From positions 1 to 22,084 of the forward strand of contig JADJUV010000068.1 of NCBI GenBank assembly GCA_016716885.1: DNA of 22,084 nt. The letters are read 5' to 3'. The stretch is from Candidatus Trichofilum aggregatum. GTDB taxonomy: Bacteria > Chloroflexota > Anaerolineae > Promineifilales > Promineifilaceae. The notes under the pieces were generated by a model that did not search any database, was not told where the DNA came from, and saw nothing but the letters and a program-made list of their open reading frames with translations. Positions within the stretch are counted from its first letter, which is position 1. Each line of letters starts with the position of its first letter. Positions 7,476 to 15,859 of this stretch are shown here, in pieces. Position numbers and translations under genes: made by a program.

Positions 7476-8015
7476 AACAGAAAACGTGAAGCCCCACGCG
7501 CCATACCTATCGGATATTCATTTCATCACTCCACCAGGCCATTGAAAAACATGCCCCAGTGCGCTTTAGGAACGAGAATTTAATAAGTTACAGGAGTCTG
7601 GAGACAAGACCATCTTTACGAAAGTCAGACGTATGTTTTTATGACACGCCTCACCCTGGGTTTGTCGCCGGAAACCCCCACCCCTAACCCCGCCCCCAGG
7701 GGCGGGGAACTTTTCTAGGCGCGGTTTTTCGGGGCGAAGGCCCCGAAAAACCGCGCCGCTAGCGTTCCCCCTTCCCCCCGGGAAGGGGGTTAGGGGGATG
7801 GGTCTTCCGACTCAATCTACCAAGGAGTTGGGTAAAGCGGGTCGAGTCTCTCATCTCAGTTCCGCCGGTTATTTAATACTCGATCCATAATGTTCATTAC
7901 CGCTCACCGATACCATGACCACCGTCATTTGGTATACTGTATCACGAGGTAGTGAGGTAACGTCACTGCGCTCCATTAAGTAAATAAGCCTGACAAAGAA
8001 GGCAAGGAAATCTTT
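7476..8015. other. Divergent intergenic region carrying dispersed repeat copy 1
   Basis: This 540-base gap lies between the C39 peptidase (leftward) and the polysaccharide operon (rightward). Most of it (7566-7877) is a dispersed repeat, listed separately. The unique part 7878-8015 should hold the operon promoter. TATACT at 7933-7938 is a possible -10 element, but I see no convincing -35. AAGGA lies about eight bases before the ATG at 8016. Confidence 0.5.
7566..7877. repeat. Dispersed 310-bp repeat, copy 1, with three hairpins
   Basis: It is nearly identical to 13178-13486, from the first TTAGGA through TTATTTAAT, with only scattered mismatches and small indels. A perfect 18-bp stem (7718-7735 with 7740-7757, loop GAAG) sits in the centre, flanked by two GC-rich hairpins: CCCCGCCCCC/GGGGCGGGG near 7690-7708 and CCCCCTTCCC/GGGAAGGGGG near 7767-7790. 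There is no coding capacity. It could be a MITE/REP-type element; the short AT-rich ends are only weakly inverted. Confidence 0.75.
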
Positions 8016-9218
8016 ATGGATGAATTGTTTGATTTTCGACCCTATATTGAAGCTTTGACCCGCCGCTGGCGCTTGCTTCTGGGGGGCACCGTTTTGGCCG
8101 GGATACTGGCGGTGGGGCTAAGCTTTTTACTTCCCCCCACCTATGAAGCCCACACCCTGGTTCTGATTGTTGATCCCAGCCAACTGGTGCAATTCGATCC
8201 CCGTTTTGAAACAGTAGGCGAAATCCGACCCCGACAGGCTTACCCGGTTCTGGCCCTCAGCGATAGCCTACTACAAACCCTGCTGCAATATATAGCCACA
8301 AAAGAAATAAAGGAACCGAATACCCTCAAGGAGTTACAGGATATCCTATCTGTATCCACCAGCAGCGACCCCAGCCTTCTGGAGCTTAGGGTAGAACATT
8401 CTGATCCGGCCAGCGCAGCTCTGATCGCTAATCACTGGACCGAATTATTTGTTGCCCAGGCCAATCAAGTCATTGGGGATCAAAGTGAGGATCAGGTAGC
8501 TTTCTACATTGATCAGCGCAACATGGCACTCCTGGCGCTGGATGACACCGAACAGATGCTGGCTGAGTTTCAGGCGGGCAATCGGCAAACAATCGTCAAA
8601 GCGCAACTAGAAAGTCACGAAATGGCCCTGGACACTTACCTGGCCCAGCAACAAGCCCTGGTTTTATTACAGCAAGATATCATCACCCTGCGCACCCAAC
8701 TAACAGGACAAAACGGCCCCCTGCTACCGGCCGATCATCTGGCCCTCATGCTCCTGTATGGGCGGGTTTTTGGTGAAACCGACACCAGTCCCACTATCGA
8801 ATTGCAGGTAGATGGGACAGCCACCCAGACCGCAAGCCGGGAGCAGGTCATCGCTTCGTTAGACACCCTGCAAACCGCCCTGACAACCCGGTCTAATAAT
8901 CTGGTTGAACAAATTAGCCAGTTAGAGCCAGCGATTTTGGGCATACAAGAGGAACTAGAAATATTGACTGCCGATGAGGAGCAGTTACGGCAGGCGGTAA
9001 GGTTAGCTTCGGAAACGTATACGGCCCTGGTACGGAAGGTGGCCGAAGAGCAGATTACCTCGCAAGATACAAGCCGGGGCCTACGGGTGGCCAGCCCGGC
9101 CATCACCCCCCAGGAGCCGATAGCCCCGCAGAAAATGTTGAATGGATTACTGGCGGCCATGGTGGCGCTGGTATCGCTGATGGCTGTGGTGCTGTTTCGT
9201 CACTGGCAAATGTTATGA
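8016..9218 (+). CDS. Wzz-like polysaccharide chain-length determinant (PCP family)
   Basis: 400 residues starting MDELFDFRPYIEALTRRWRL, with AAGGA about eight bases upstream. The topology is that of polysaccharide co-polymerases: a short cytoplasmic N-terminus, a first membrane helix at about 20-40, a large extracytoplasmic region with long helical stretches, the Pro-rich approach ASPAITPQEPIAPQ, and a second membrane helix at about 376-394. There is no tyrosine-kinase domain fused. Such proteins set the length of polymer made by a Wzy-type polymerase in the same membrane. The stop overlaps the next start (ATGA, 9215-9218). Unlike most genes here it contains no GCGGCCGC octamer, although its context is the same operon. 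Confidence 0.8.
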   Translation: MDELFDFRPYIEALTRRWRLLLGGTVLAGILAVGLSFLLPPTYEAHTLVLIVDPSQLVQFDPRFETVGEIRPRQAYPVLALSDSLLQTLLQYIATKEIKEPNTLKELQDILSVSTSSDPSLLELRVEHSDPASAALIANHWTELFVAQANQVIGDQSEDQVAFYIDQRNMALLALDDTEQMLAEFQAGNRQTIVKAQLESHEMALDTYLAQQQALVLLQQDIITLRTQLTGQNGPLLPADHLALMLLYGRVFGETDTSPTIELQVDGTATQTASREQVIASLDTLQTALTTRSNNLVEQISQLEPAILGIQEELEILTADEEQLRQAVRLASETYTALVRKVAEEQITSQDTSRGLRVASPAITPQEPIAPQKMLNGLLAAMVALVSLMAVVLFRHWQML

Positions 9219-10198
9219 ACGTGAAGCGCCAGGTCTTAAATCGTCTAAGCCCCATTTTGCTCCTGCTTGTGCCCACCATCCTTTTTTTCGCACGTGGCTG
9301 GGGAGCCATGCAAGTCAACCGGGCCTTTGTTACCTTGAATCATCAGCCAGCCCTGTTTAGCGATAATCAAGATGGCCTGATTTTGGTGACGGTGGAAGCG
9401 CAATTAACGGCGGCCCAGAGTTATTTGGGGCCAACAGATTCCACCCAAAGGATGCTGGCGGTTGTGCAGCAGGCTCAGGGACAGAACGCCCCGGTGGGTA
9501 TGACGGTGCCGGATTTGTGGTGGTGGGCCGCGCAAAAAGAGAAGGCGGGGGAATGGGCCGCGGCCGCGTACCTTTACCAATGGGCAACCGACATCCAACC
9601 CGGCCTGGGCGATAGCTGGTTTTATCTGGGGCGAGCCTACGAAACCCAGCATCGTACAGACGAGGCGAGGGCCGCTTATCTGATCGCGGCCGCGGCCCCC
9701 ACCTGGCATACCTTCGGCTCCAGCGATGTTTACCTGGCCCTGGGCAACCTCACCCCCATGACCGAGACCCGTGTAGCCCGTGCGTATTACGAACAGGCCC
9801 TGGAGCTAGATCAGTTTGGTGACGCGGTCGCGAAAGCCGCCGCCCATTACCAACTGGGGGAGATTCTCCTGTTACACGAGGCTAACCCGGTAGACGCCCT
9901 GCCCCATTACCAGGCCACCCTGGCCCTGACCCCCGATGATCACTGGGCACAACTGCGGATGGGTTATGCGCTTTATGGGGCCACCGGGGATTGGCCCGCG
10001 GCCGCGGCCGCGATCCAAAACGCCATTGACATCTGGCCGGATGAAAAATATTTGTCGTGGCCTTACTTTTACCTGGGCGACATTTATCAGGATGCCGGAC
10101 TGATCACAGAAGCCGTGGCCGCTTATGAACGAGTGCTTCTGCTTGATCCGGCCCATGCGTCAGCCCATCAACGCCTGACCGTTTTACGGAGTCCCTAA
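9215..10198 (+). CDS. Membrane-anchored TPR protein of the polysaccharide operon
   Basis: 327 residues starting MNVKRQVLNRLSPILLLLVP. One N-terminal membrane helix (about 11-27) is followed by an extracytoplasmic domain and at least four to five TPR-like units (YLYQWATDIQPGLGDSWFYL, AHYQLGEILLLHEANPVDAL, YFYLGDIYQDAGLITEAVAA). TPR proteins of this kind scaffold assembly or export complexes. Its placement between the chain-length protein and the flippase, with an ATGA overlap upstream and a 2-bp gap downstream, suggests a part in polysaccharide assembly. The exact role is unknown. Several Ala-Ala-Ala runs are encoded by GCGGCCGC octamers, two of them overlapping at 9998-10011. Confidence 0.7.
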   Translation: MNVKRQVLNRLSPILLLLVPTILFFARGWGAMQVNRAFVTLNHQPALFSDNQDGLILVTVEAQLTAAQSYLGPTDSTQRMLAVVQQAQGQNAPVGMTVPDLWWWAAQKEKAGEWAAAAYLYQWATDIQPGLGDSWFYLGRAYETQHRTDEARAAYLIAAAAPTWHTFGSSDVYLALGNLTPMTETRVARAYYEQALELDQFGDAVAKAAAHYQLGEILLLHEANPVDALPHYQATLALTPDDHWAQLRMGYALYGATGDWPAAAAAIQNAIDIWPDEKYLSWPYFYLGDIYQDAGLITEAVAAYERVLLLDPAHASAHQRLTVLRSP

Positions 10199-10200
10199 TC

Positions 10201-11746
10201 TTGTCCTTACGCCTCATTCGCGCTTCGGTCATCGTCACCGTTCTCTCTTTAGCCAGCATGGCGGCTAATTTCCTGTTGCAGGTGCTCCTGGCGACCCTGT
10301 TTGGCGCGGACAAGACGACAGATGCTTACCTTGCGGCCGCGACGATTCCCACCCTGGCCAACACCGTTTTCCTCACCGCCATGAACATCACCTTTATCCC
10401 TGTTTTCATTGAGTATGAAAACAAGGCGAACAGCGAGGAAGCCTGGAAGGTGGTGAATAGCTTCATTGTCATTGTGCTGGTGGCCCTTACGGCCCTTTGT
10501 CTGGTGGGGAGTCTGTTTTCGGCCGAGCTGATTCTGCTGATTGCGCCGGGTCTGGGCCGCGACGCGGCCGCGTTGTCACTGGCGGCTGAGTTACAACGGA
10601 TTCAGCTTCCCGCCATGATCTTCATGGCCTGGGGCGGCTTGCTGGCGGGGCTATTCTATGCCCGGCAATCCTTTGTGATTCCTACCCTGGGGCCACTTCT
10701 CACCCATCTGGTAGCCTTGGGTGTCGCCTGGATTTTGGTGAAACCTGCTGGCATTCACGGCGTGGCGGTGGCCGTCCTGATTGGGAACATCGTGCAAGTC
10801 ATTTTTTTATTGCTTTGTCTCCGCCAACAGTTTCAGGTGCAGTTGCGTTTTGACTTCACCCATCCCGGCGTGCGCCAGATTGCCTGGCTCATGCTCCCCT
10901 GGCTCCTGGGTGCGATGATTTATAAAGCCAATCCGTTGGTAGACCGGTTTATTGCCTCATACTTTTCGGCTGGGGCCATCACGATTCTGGGTTATGCGTA
11001 TGGGCTGGTTCAGGTGGCGGTTTTTGCCAGTTCCAAGGGTGCGTCCTTGGCCGTCTTTCCTCTGATGTCCAGAATGGTAAACACCAATCAGCGCAACCAA
11101 CTGCCCTCAGTCATTGATAACGGCTTGCGGTTGGTGATCAGTGCCCTCGTTCCCCTGTTGGTTCTCCTGTTCTTGTTGGGTGATAAGGTGGTGGCGGTTG
11201 TGTTACAGCGGGGGCGTTCTCCCTGAAGATGCGCGCCTGACCAGTTTGGCCCTTATGGGGTATTCCGGGTCAATCGTGGCTTTATCGGCCGGTAATATTT
11301 TGAGCTATGTCTACTATGCGTTGCAGGATACCAAGACACCGGCGCTGGTGGGCAGTGTGGGTATGGCCTTAAATCTGGCTCTGGCCTGGTGGTGGCGTAT
11401 ACCGCTCGGTTTTCTGGCTCCGGCGGTCTCGTTTTCGGTGATGACCCTTTTTAATTTGCTCCTGTTGGGCTACATACTCCGGCGGCGTTTGGGGCAGGGG
11501 GTCATGCCGGGATTTTGGACTTTTTGTAGTCAGATGTTTTTTATTGGGGGGGGTATGGCTGGGGTGGTATGGTTAACCGGCCAGAGTGCCATCGTGGTAC
11601 CGATGGTGGCGCATTGGCCGGTGTTCTGGCAACTGGTTTATCAAAGCACCATCGGGTTGGCCTGTTACTTGTTGGCCTGGAGTTTGTTGAACCGGGCGCT
11701 GGTCGGGCAGGTGTGGCACCGCCTGACGGTGCGGATATCGGCATGA
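10201..11746 (+). CDS. MOP-superfamily flippase, MurJ/Wzx-like (frameshifted)
   Basis: It starts with TTG at 10201, two bases after the previous stop, reading MSLRLIRASVIVTVLSLASM. The hydrophobic pattern and motifs (LATLFGADKTTDAYLAA, ANTVFLTAMNITFIPVF, ILSYVYYALQDTKTPALV) are those of MurJ/MviN-type lipid-linked precursor flippases with about 12-14 helices. The first frame ends at 11226 after VVLQRGRSP. The second frame carries the rest (PEDARLTSLALMGYSGSIVA) to 11746. Restoring one G and one C in the runs at about 11211-11223 gives QRGAFSPEDARL, the family's usual text, so a sequencing error is the simplest reading. In this operon it most likely exports lipid-linked polysaccharide units rather than lipid II. 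The stop overlaps the next start (ATGA, 11743-11746). Confidence 0.8.
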
Positions 11747-13272
11747 ATAGCGAAACGATGACCCAGAATTGGCGCGAATATGGTTGGTACGCGGCCGCGG
11801 TTGCCCTCTCTGTGGCGGCTGTGTTACTCAGTCAATGGCTGGGCCTGCTTGTCCTTGTCTTGTTCATTGTCTTACCTGTGGGCATCTATCTCTTCTGGCG
11901 CTGGCCGGAGACCGGTGTTTATCTCATTCTGGCCCTGGTCAGCTTCGGTAACGAATACAGCCAGACAGAATGGGGCGTACGCTCCTCATCTGATCTGTCC
12001 ACCATTTACAACCGGCGCATTCTGCCGGGGTTAACCGTCAGCGTTTTCGACCTGATTTTTGTGCTGGTTTTGGCCGCCTGGTTAGGCCGGAAGCTGATTA
12101 AAAAAGAAGCCATGATCTGGCCGGCGCGGCGGGTATGGTTGCCCATGCTCCTGTGTTTGGGCTTTGTGTTTTATGGCACCGTTCTGGGTTTGTATCATCT
12201 GACCGATGGCTATGAGCTGTATCACATTTTGCGTGAGCTACGCCCGTTTGTCTATCTGTTGTTGATGCTGGTTATGGCCGTGGATGTTATCACCTGGCGG
12301 GGCCAGGTAGAGACGTTGTGGTGGGCGATTATCTTGCTCGCGGCCGCGCGTGGGGTGCAGGGTGTTGTTCGTTACGGCCTGGGCATTGGTCGCTGGTATT
12401 ACGGCTCACAAATGGTCTATTATGACTACTCCGACACCATTCTGCTCCTGGCCGGGATGGTACTCCTGTTTACCTGGCTGTTACGCCAACCGCGTTGGCA
12501 CCTGCCCACTTTGGCATTGCTGGGGTTAGCGGCCGCGCCGATGGCCTTTTCTTTTGTCTTTTCCTTTCGACGGAGCTTTTGGATTGGTGCGGCCCTGAGC
12601 CTGGTTTTGCTCTTTTTCTACACCAATAATCGCGAACGCTGGCGTTATCTCACGCTGGCATCTGTTGGGGGTGTCATCTTGCTCGGTCTGGTTCTGGTGA
12701 CGGGTCAGTTAGACCTGGTGCTCCAGCGGGTGACATCCATCACCGATACCCAAGAAGACTCGTCCAATTATTTCCGGCTATTTGATAACGAGAACGCCCT
12801 CAACGCCATTTACGAATCGGGCACCTTGGGCCTTGGGTTTGGTAGTCGCTATGAAATTGTGACCACGGTCTATTGGCTTAATGATTTCATCAGCCATGTT
12901 AGCCGGGCCAGCCACAACGGTTATCTGTATGTGGCGATGAAGATGGGCCTTTTGGGCCTGGTCAGTTGGTCGTTCTTCTGGCTGATGAACCTGTCCGTTT
13001 GTTGGCTGTTGTTAGGGCAGTCACGCGGCCGCTACCGGCACATCGGCCTGGCCGTCAGCGTGATTCTCATCGCCTGTGCCCAGGCCAATTTTTTCTTGCC
13101 GCTTTATTACAACCTGCGCCCGTTGCTCCTGCTGGCTATCTTTTGTAGCCTGGCTATCTCCGCCCGCAAACAAGCCCTTAGGAGCGAGAATTTAATAAGT
13201 TACAAGAGTCTGGAGACAAGACCATCTTTACGAAAGTCAGACTTACGTTTTTATGACACGCCTCACCCTTAG
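11743..13272 (+). CDS. O-antigen ligase/polymerase-like membrane protein (Wzy_C family)
   Basis: 509 residues from ATG 11743 (MNSETMTQNWREYGWY), translationally coupled to the flippase. The open frame extends upstream, but only the ATGA-overlap start fits. About 10-12 membrane helices are predicted, with the extracytoplasmic loop that defines the O-antigen ligase/Wzy family (FSFRRSFWIG, then SHVSRASHNGYLYVAMKMG, the conserved HN...G region). It is expected to polymerise exported units or join them to an acceptor. From about residue 479 the protein (LRSENLISYKSLETRPSLRK onward) is encoded by dispersed repeat copy 2, so the native C-terminus has been replaced by repeat-derived sequence. Confidence 0.8.
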   Translation: MNSETMTQNWREYGWYAAAVALSVAAVLLSQWLGLLVLVLFIVLPVGIYLFWRWPETGVYLILALVSFGNEYSQTEWGVRSSSDLSTIYNRRILPGLTVSVFDLIFVLVLAAWLGRKLIKKEAMIWPARRVWLPMLLCLGFVFYGTVLGLYHLTDGYELYHILRELRPFVYLLLMLVMAVDVITWRGQVETLWWAIILLAAARGVQGVVRYGLGIGRWYYGSQMVYYDYSDTILLLAGMVLLFTWLLRQPRWHLPTLALLGLAAAPMAFSFVFSFRRSFWIGAALSLVLLFFYTNNRERWRYLTLASVGGVILLGLVLVTGQLDLVLQRVTSITDTQEDSSNYFRLFDNENALNAIYESGTLGLGFGSRYEIVTTVYWLNDFISHVSRASHNGYLYVAMKMGLLGLVSWSFFWLMNLSVCWLLLGQSRGRYRHIGLAVSVILIACAQANFFLPLYYNLRPLLLLAIFCSLAISARKQALRSENLISYKSLETRPSLRKSDLRFYDTPHP

Positions 13273-13486
13273 TTTGTCGCCGGAAACCCCCACCCCTAAC
13301 CCCGCCCCCAGGGGCGGGGAACTTTTCTGGGCGCGGTTTTTCGGGGCGAAGGCCCCGAAAAACCGCGCCGTTAAATTCCCTCCTTCCCCGGGAAGGGGTC
13401 AGGGGGATGGGTCTTCCGACTCAATCTACCAAGGAGTTGGGTAAAGCTGGTCGTGTCTCTCACCTCAGTTCCGCAGGTTATTTAAT
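13178..13486. repeat. Dispersed 310-bp repeat, copy 2, overlapping the ligase 3' end
   Basis: It matches copy 1 at 7566-7877 nearly base for base, offset by 5612 at its left end. The central 18-bp stem (13330-13347 with 13352-13369, loop GAAG) is identical in both copies, while the flanking bases differ. Its first 95 bases are read as the last 31 codons of the ligase gene. Between the two copies lie exactly the four coupled polysaccharide genes. Confidence 0.75.
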
Positions 13487-13526
13487 CCTTATTCCGTATG
13501 TCTGATTCTCCAACGGTTAAACCCTG

Positions 13527-14660
13527 ATGCGTATTGGCATTTACACCCTGGTTACTCCTGGCCCGCACACCGGTGTGGGCCGCCAACTGGTTGGTTTACT
13601 CGGTGGCCTGTCGCTTATCGATCAGGCCAATGAGTATTGGCTCTATCATGCGGCGCAGGATGAATTTTTGGCTCCGGCGGCTCATTTCCGGGGGTATCCT
13701 GTGCCGGTCACGGTGGCATCACGCGGCCGCAACCATCTTTATCAGGCGGTGCAACTACCCCGGCTGGCGGCCCGGCATCACCTCGACGTTCTGCACATTC
13801 CGAACACCATGCCGCTGCTGTTTCCCTACCGGCCCACCATCGTGACGCTGTATGATCTGACGGAGTTTGCTTTACCGCAGCGGGTTTACGAAAAAGGGCG
13901 ACACGGCTACCGCCGTCTGGCTAACTGGCTGGCGGCCCGGCGCGCCGATACCATCATCACCACTTCGTTCAGCACCAAACGCGACATCGTCCGTTTTCTG
14001 GGTGTCGATGAGGGCAAAATCCAGGTAATTTACCCTGGTATTGACCACGAGCAGTTCCGGCCCCAAGAAGTAACGCCCGAACGGCGGGCGTATCTGGCCC
14101 AAACGTATCACCTACCAGACAGTTTTCTCCTCTACGTAGGCAAAATTCAACCCCGCAAGAACCTGACCCGCCTCTTGCACGCTTTTCATCAGGTACGCCA
14201 AACCCATCCTGAGGTGCATCTGGTGCTGGCCGGATCACGGGGCTGGATGAACGAGGAGCTAGATGCTACCCTGGAGCAACTTGATCTTACCCAGGTGGTG
14301 CATAGCACCGGTTTTGTGGCGGATGAGGATCTGCCCGCTTTTTACAATCTGGCCGAAATGTTGGTTTTTCCTTCGTTATATGAGGGGTTTGGTTTTCCCG
14401 TGCTGGAGGCGATGGCCTGTGGGACCCCGGTAGTGACTTCGGCGACGTCGTCGTTGGCAGAGTTAGCGGCCGCGGCCGCGGTGTGTGTGGATCCATTGTC
14501 GGTAGAGGCGATTGCGGCCGCGATCCTGAGCCTGCTAGATGACCGACGCGGCCGCGAGGCCCTGCGCCAAAAAGGGCTGGCCCACGCCCAAACATTTACC
14601 TGGACCCAATGCGCTCAAGAAACCCTGACCTGTTATCAGCGGGTGGGGAGTAGGGAGTAG
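13527..14660 (+). CDS. GT4-family glycosyltransferase
   Basis: 377 residues starting MRIGIYTLVTPGPHTGVGRQ, a GT-B fold retaining glycosyltransferase. The N-terminal Rossmann domain has the glycine-rich GPHTGVGRQ. The C-terminal domain shows YVGKIQPRKNL (donor-phosphate binding, around residue 203-213) and the E-x7-E pair Glu286/Glu294 in EGFGFPVLE. It is cytoplasmic and transfers a sugar from a nucleotide-sugar donor to the growing polysaccharide or its lipid carrier; the sugar is unknown. No strong Shine-Dalgarno precedes ATG 13527. Repeat copy 2 separates it from the upstream operon. The last residues (VGSRE) are encoded by the beginning of the downstream short-repeat region. Four GCGGCCGC octamers fall in its last 200 bases. 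Confidence 0.85.
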   Translation: MRIGIYTLVTPGPHTGVGRQLVGLLGGLSLIDQANEYWLYHAAQDEFLAPAAHFRGYPVPVTVASRGRNHLYQAVQLPRLAARHHLDVLHIPNTMPLLFPYRPTIVTLYDLTEFALPQRVYEKGRHGYRRLANWLAARRADTIITTSFSTKRDIVRFLGVDEGKIQVIYPGIDHEQFRPQEVTPERRAYLAQTYHLPDSFLLYVGKIQPRKNLTRLLHAFHQVRQTHPEVHLVLAGSRGWMNEELDATLEQLDLTQVVHSTGFVADEDLPAFYNLAEMLVFPSLYEGFGFPVLEAMACGTPVVTSATSSLAELAAAAAVCVDPLSVEAIAAAILSLLDDRRGREALRQKGLAHAQTFTWTQCAQETLTCYQRVGSRE

Positions 14661-14675
14661 CGAGTGGCGAGTAGG
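14645..14675. repeat. GAGTAGGGAGTAGCGAGTGG short repeat run
   Basis: A run of GAGTAG and GAGTGG units at the 3' end of the glycosyltransferase. GCGAGTGGCGAGT (14660-14672) is exactly complementary to ACTCGCCACTCGC in the array downstream (14914-14926), so the two form a 13-bp inverted repeat about 240 bp apart. Confidence 0.55.
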
Positions 14676-14751
14676 CGTTCACCTGCCAACTCACCACTCA
14701 TTTTCGCAGGTATTCTTCATGAGTGGGGACATCAAGATGGAGAAAATCGGG

Positions 14752-14842
14752 GAACTCTAGGAACTCTAGGAACTCTAGGAACTCTAGGAACTCTAGGAAC
14801 TCTAGGAACTCTAGGAACTCTGGGAACTCGTAGGAACTCTCG
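14752..14842. repeat. Tandem array of 9-bp unit GAACTCTAG, ten copies
   Basis: Seven perfect copies of GAACTCTAG (14752-14814) are followed by three variants (GAACTCTGG, GAACTCGTAG, GAACTCTCG). The 9-bp period keeps every reading frame open, which produces artefact proteins on both strands (GTLGTL and EFLEFL). The array lies in the intergenic gap, not in a gene. It resembles the short tandemly repeated repetitive sequences known from Cyanobacteria. Confidence 0.85.
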
Positions 14843-14930
14843 CCACTTTGCCACTTTGCCACTTTGCCACTTTGCCACTTGCCACTTGCCACTCGCCACT
14901 TTGCCACTTTGCCACTCGCCACTCGCCACT
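14843..14930. repeat. Compound tandem array of CCACTTTG / CCACTTG / CCACTCG
   Basis: Read left to right the array is CCACTTTG x4, CCACTTG x2, CCACTCG x1, CCACTTTG x2, CCACTCG x2 and a final CCACT running into seven T. It mixes 8-bp and 7-bp units that share CCACT. It directly abuts the 9-bp array and ends only 25 bases before the methyltransferase start, so it forms the 5' leader of that gene. Confidence 0.85.
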
Positions 14931-14955
14931 TTTTTTCGTAGGAGGGAACAACAAA

Positions 14956-15600
14956 ATGAACCTTATTAACCGTCTGCGTTTTTTATTTCTCACCCGTCTC
15001 AATCGTCCGCGCCGTTATCGGGCGTTGTTTGAAACAATTCATCAACACCACCACCATCGTTTGGTTGAAATTGGCGTTTTGCATGGCGTTCATGCCCGGC
15101 AAATGATTCAAACCGCTACCCACCATCATCCTGCCCACGCCATCCACTATTTTGGCTTTGATCTGTTTGAAGATTTGACCGAAGCCTTGTTACAAAGTGA
15201 GTTGTCGAAAAAAGCGTCTCCTTATACCCGGGTTCAGCAAAAGCTAGAAAAAACGGGCGCCCACATTCAACTATTCATGGGCAACACCAAAGAAACGCTG
15301 CCCCAGGCGTTACCCCTCATTGGCGAGGCCGATTTTGTTTTTATTGATGGGGGGCATTCCCTGGAGACGATTCAGTCGGATTGGGGCTATGTGAAGGAGT
15401 TGATGAACCGCCGCACCCACGTCATTTTTGATGATTATTATGTGGATACCACGCCGGAATTAGAGGGATTGGGTTGCCAGACCCTGATTGATCAACTGGA
15501 TCGGCAGCAATATGAGGTTCGCATTTTGGAACCCACGGACGTGTTTCGCAAAGAATGGGGACTGCTCAAAATAAAGATGGCGGTGGTGAAGAAAAAGTAG
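14956..15600 (+). CDS. Class I SAM-dependent methyltransferase (TylF/Methyltransf_24-like)
   Basis: 214 residues starting MNLINRLRFLFLTRLNRPRR. ATG 14956 is chosen because GGAGGG lies nine bases upstream at 14941-14946; the longer open frame to 14848 is only repeat sequence. Motif I is VEIGVLHGVHARQM (AdoMet binding), followed by the acidic FGFDLFEDL. The region DFVFIDGGHSLETIQSDW and then VIFDDYY are typical of the macrocin O-methyltransferase-like family, which use the Asp and His for metal and substrate. It probably methylates a sugar or other small group in the polysaccharide pathway; the substrate is not determined. No GCGGCCGC octamer occurs in it, and its codon use is more AT-rich than its neighbours, which may point to separate acquisition. 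Confidence 0.8.
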   Translation: MNLINRLRFLFLTRLNRPRRYRALFETIHQHHHHRLVEIGVLHGVHARQMIQTATHHHPAHAIHYFGFDLFEDLTEALLQSELSKKASPYTRVQQKLEKTGAHIQLFMGNTKETLPQALPLIGEADFVFIDGGHSLETIQSDWGYVKELMNRRTHVIFDDYYVDTTPELEGLGCQTLIDQLDRQQYEVRILEPTDVFRKEWGLLKIKMAVVKKK

Positions 15601-15605
15601 TCCCC

Positions 15606-15844
15606 CGTTTGTAGTGACCGCTTATGAACATTAAGAAAATAGATCGGTAATCCGACCCGCCCGCCCGTAAACGGAGCGGGCTACCTAACAACACCGGTTG
15701 AAACCGGTTTTAAAGCCCGCTTCACCGGGCATCGTTCCTAGTACGGTGGTTTCAGTTCTGTGCGCAGGTGATTATCCCGTATTATCGAATTAGTTTTTTA
15801 ACTTTTATTAGCGGGCCAGCCGACTAAAGTCGTCACTACAAACG
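15606..15844. mobile_element. MITE-like element with 13-bp terminal inverted repeats
   Basis: CGTTTGTAGTGAC (15606-15618) is exactly complementary to GTCACTACAAACG (15832-15844), bounding 239 bp with no coding capacity. Inside are the palindrome ACCGGTTGAAACCGGT and a GCCCG/CGGGC hairpin. The TTGTAGTGACGACTTTAGTCGG type end resembles non-autonomous repeats dispersed in Chloroflexota and other environmental genomes. It lies between the convergent methyltransferase and kinase-WD40 genes. No target duplication was recognised. Confidence 0.55.
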
Positions 15845-15859
15845 TGTTCTATGGACATA

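Noticed and set aside
6892..7497. Alternative frames with Pro- and His-rich proteins over the C39 gene
   Set aside because: They are shadows of the Pro/Thr-rich linker and its flanks; the 460-residue frame with recognisable domains accounts for the region.
7718..7757. The 18-bp hairpin as a dedicated rho-independent terminator
   Set aside because: There is no U tract after either arm in either direction, and the identical hairpin is part of a dispersed repeat, also found at 13330-13369.
11569..11742. An upstream extension of the ligase gene to 11569
   Set aside because: It would overlap the flippase coding region by 180 bases and adds sequence without membrane character; the ATGA overlap at 11743 is the natural start.
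14752..14930. Possible CRISPR array
   Set aside because: Units are 7-10 bp with no spacers between them and no cas genes nearby; this is simple tandem repeat.
14664..14969. Open frames of repeated GTL (plus) and EFLEFL or SGKWQ (minus) residues
   Set aside because: They are translations of 9-bp and 7/8-bp tandem repeats that keep frames open by chance; they lack start signals and any non-repeat domain.
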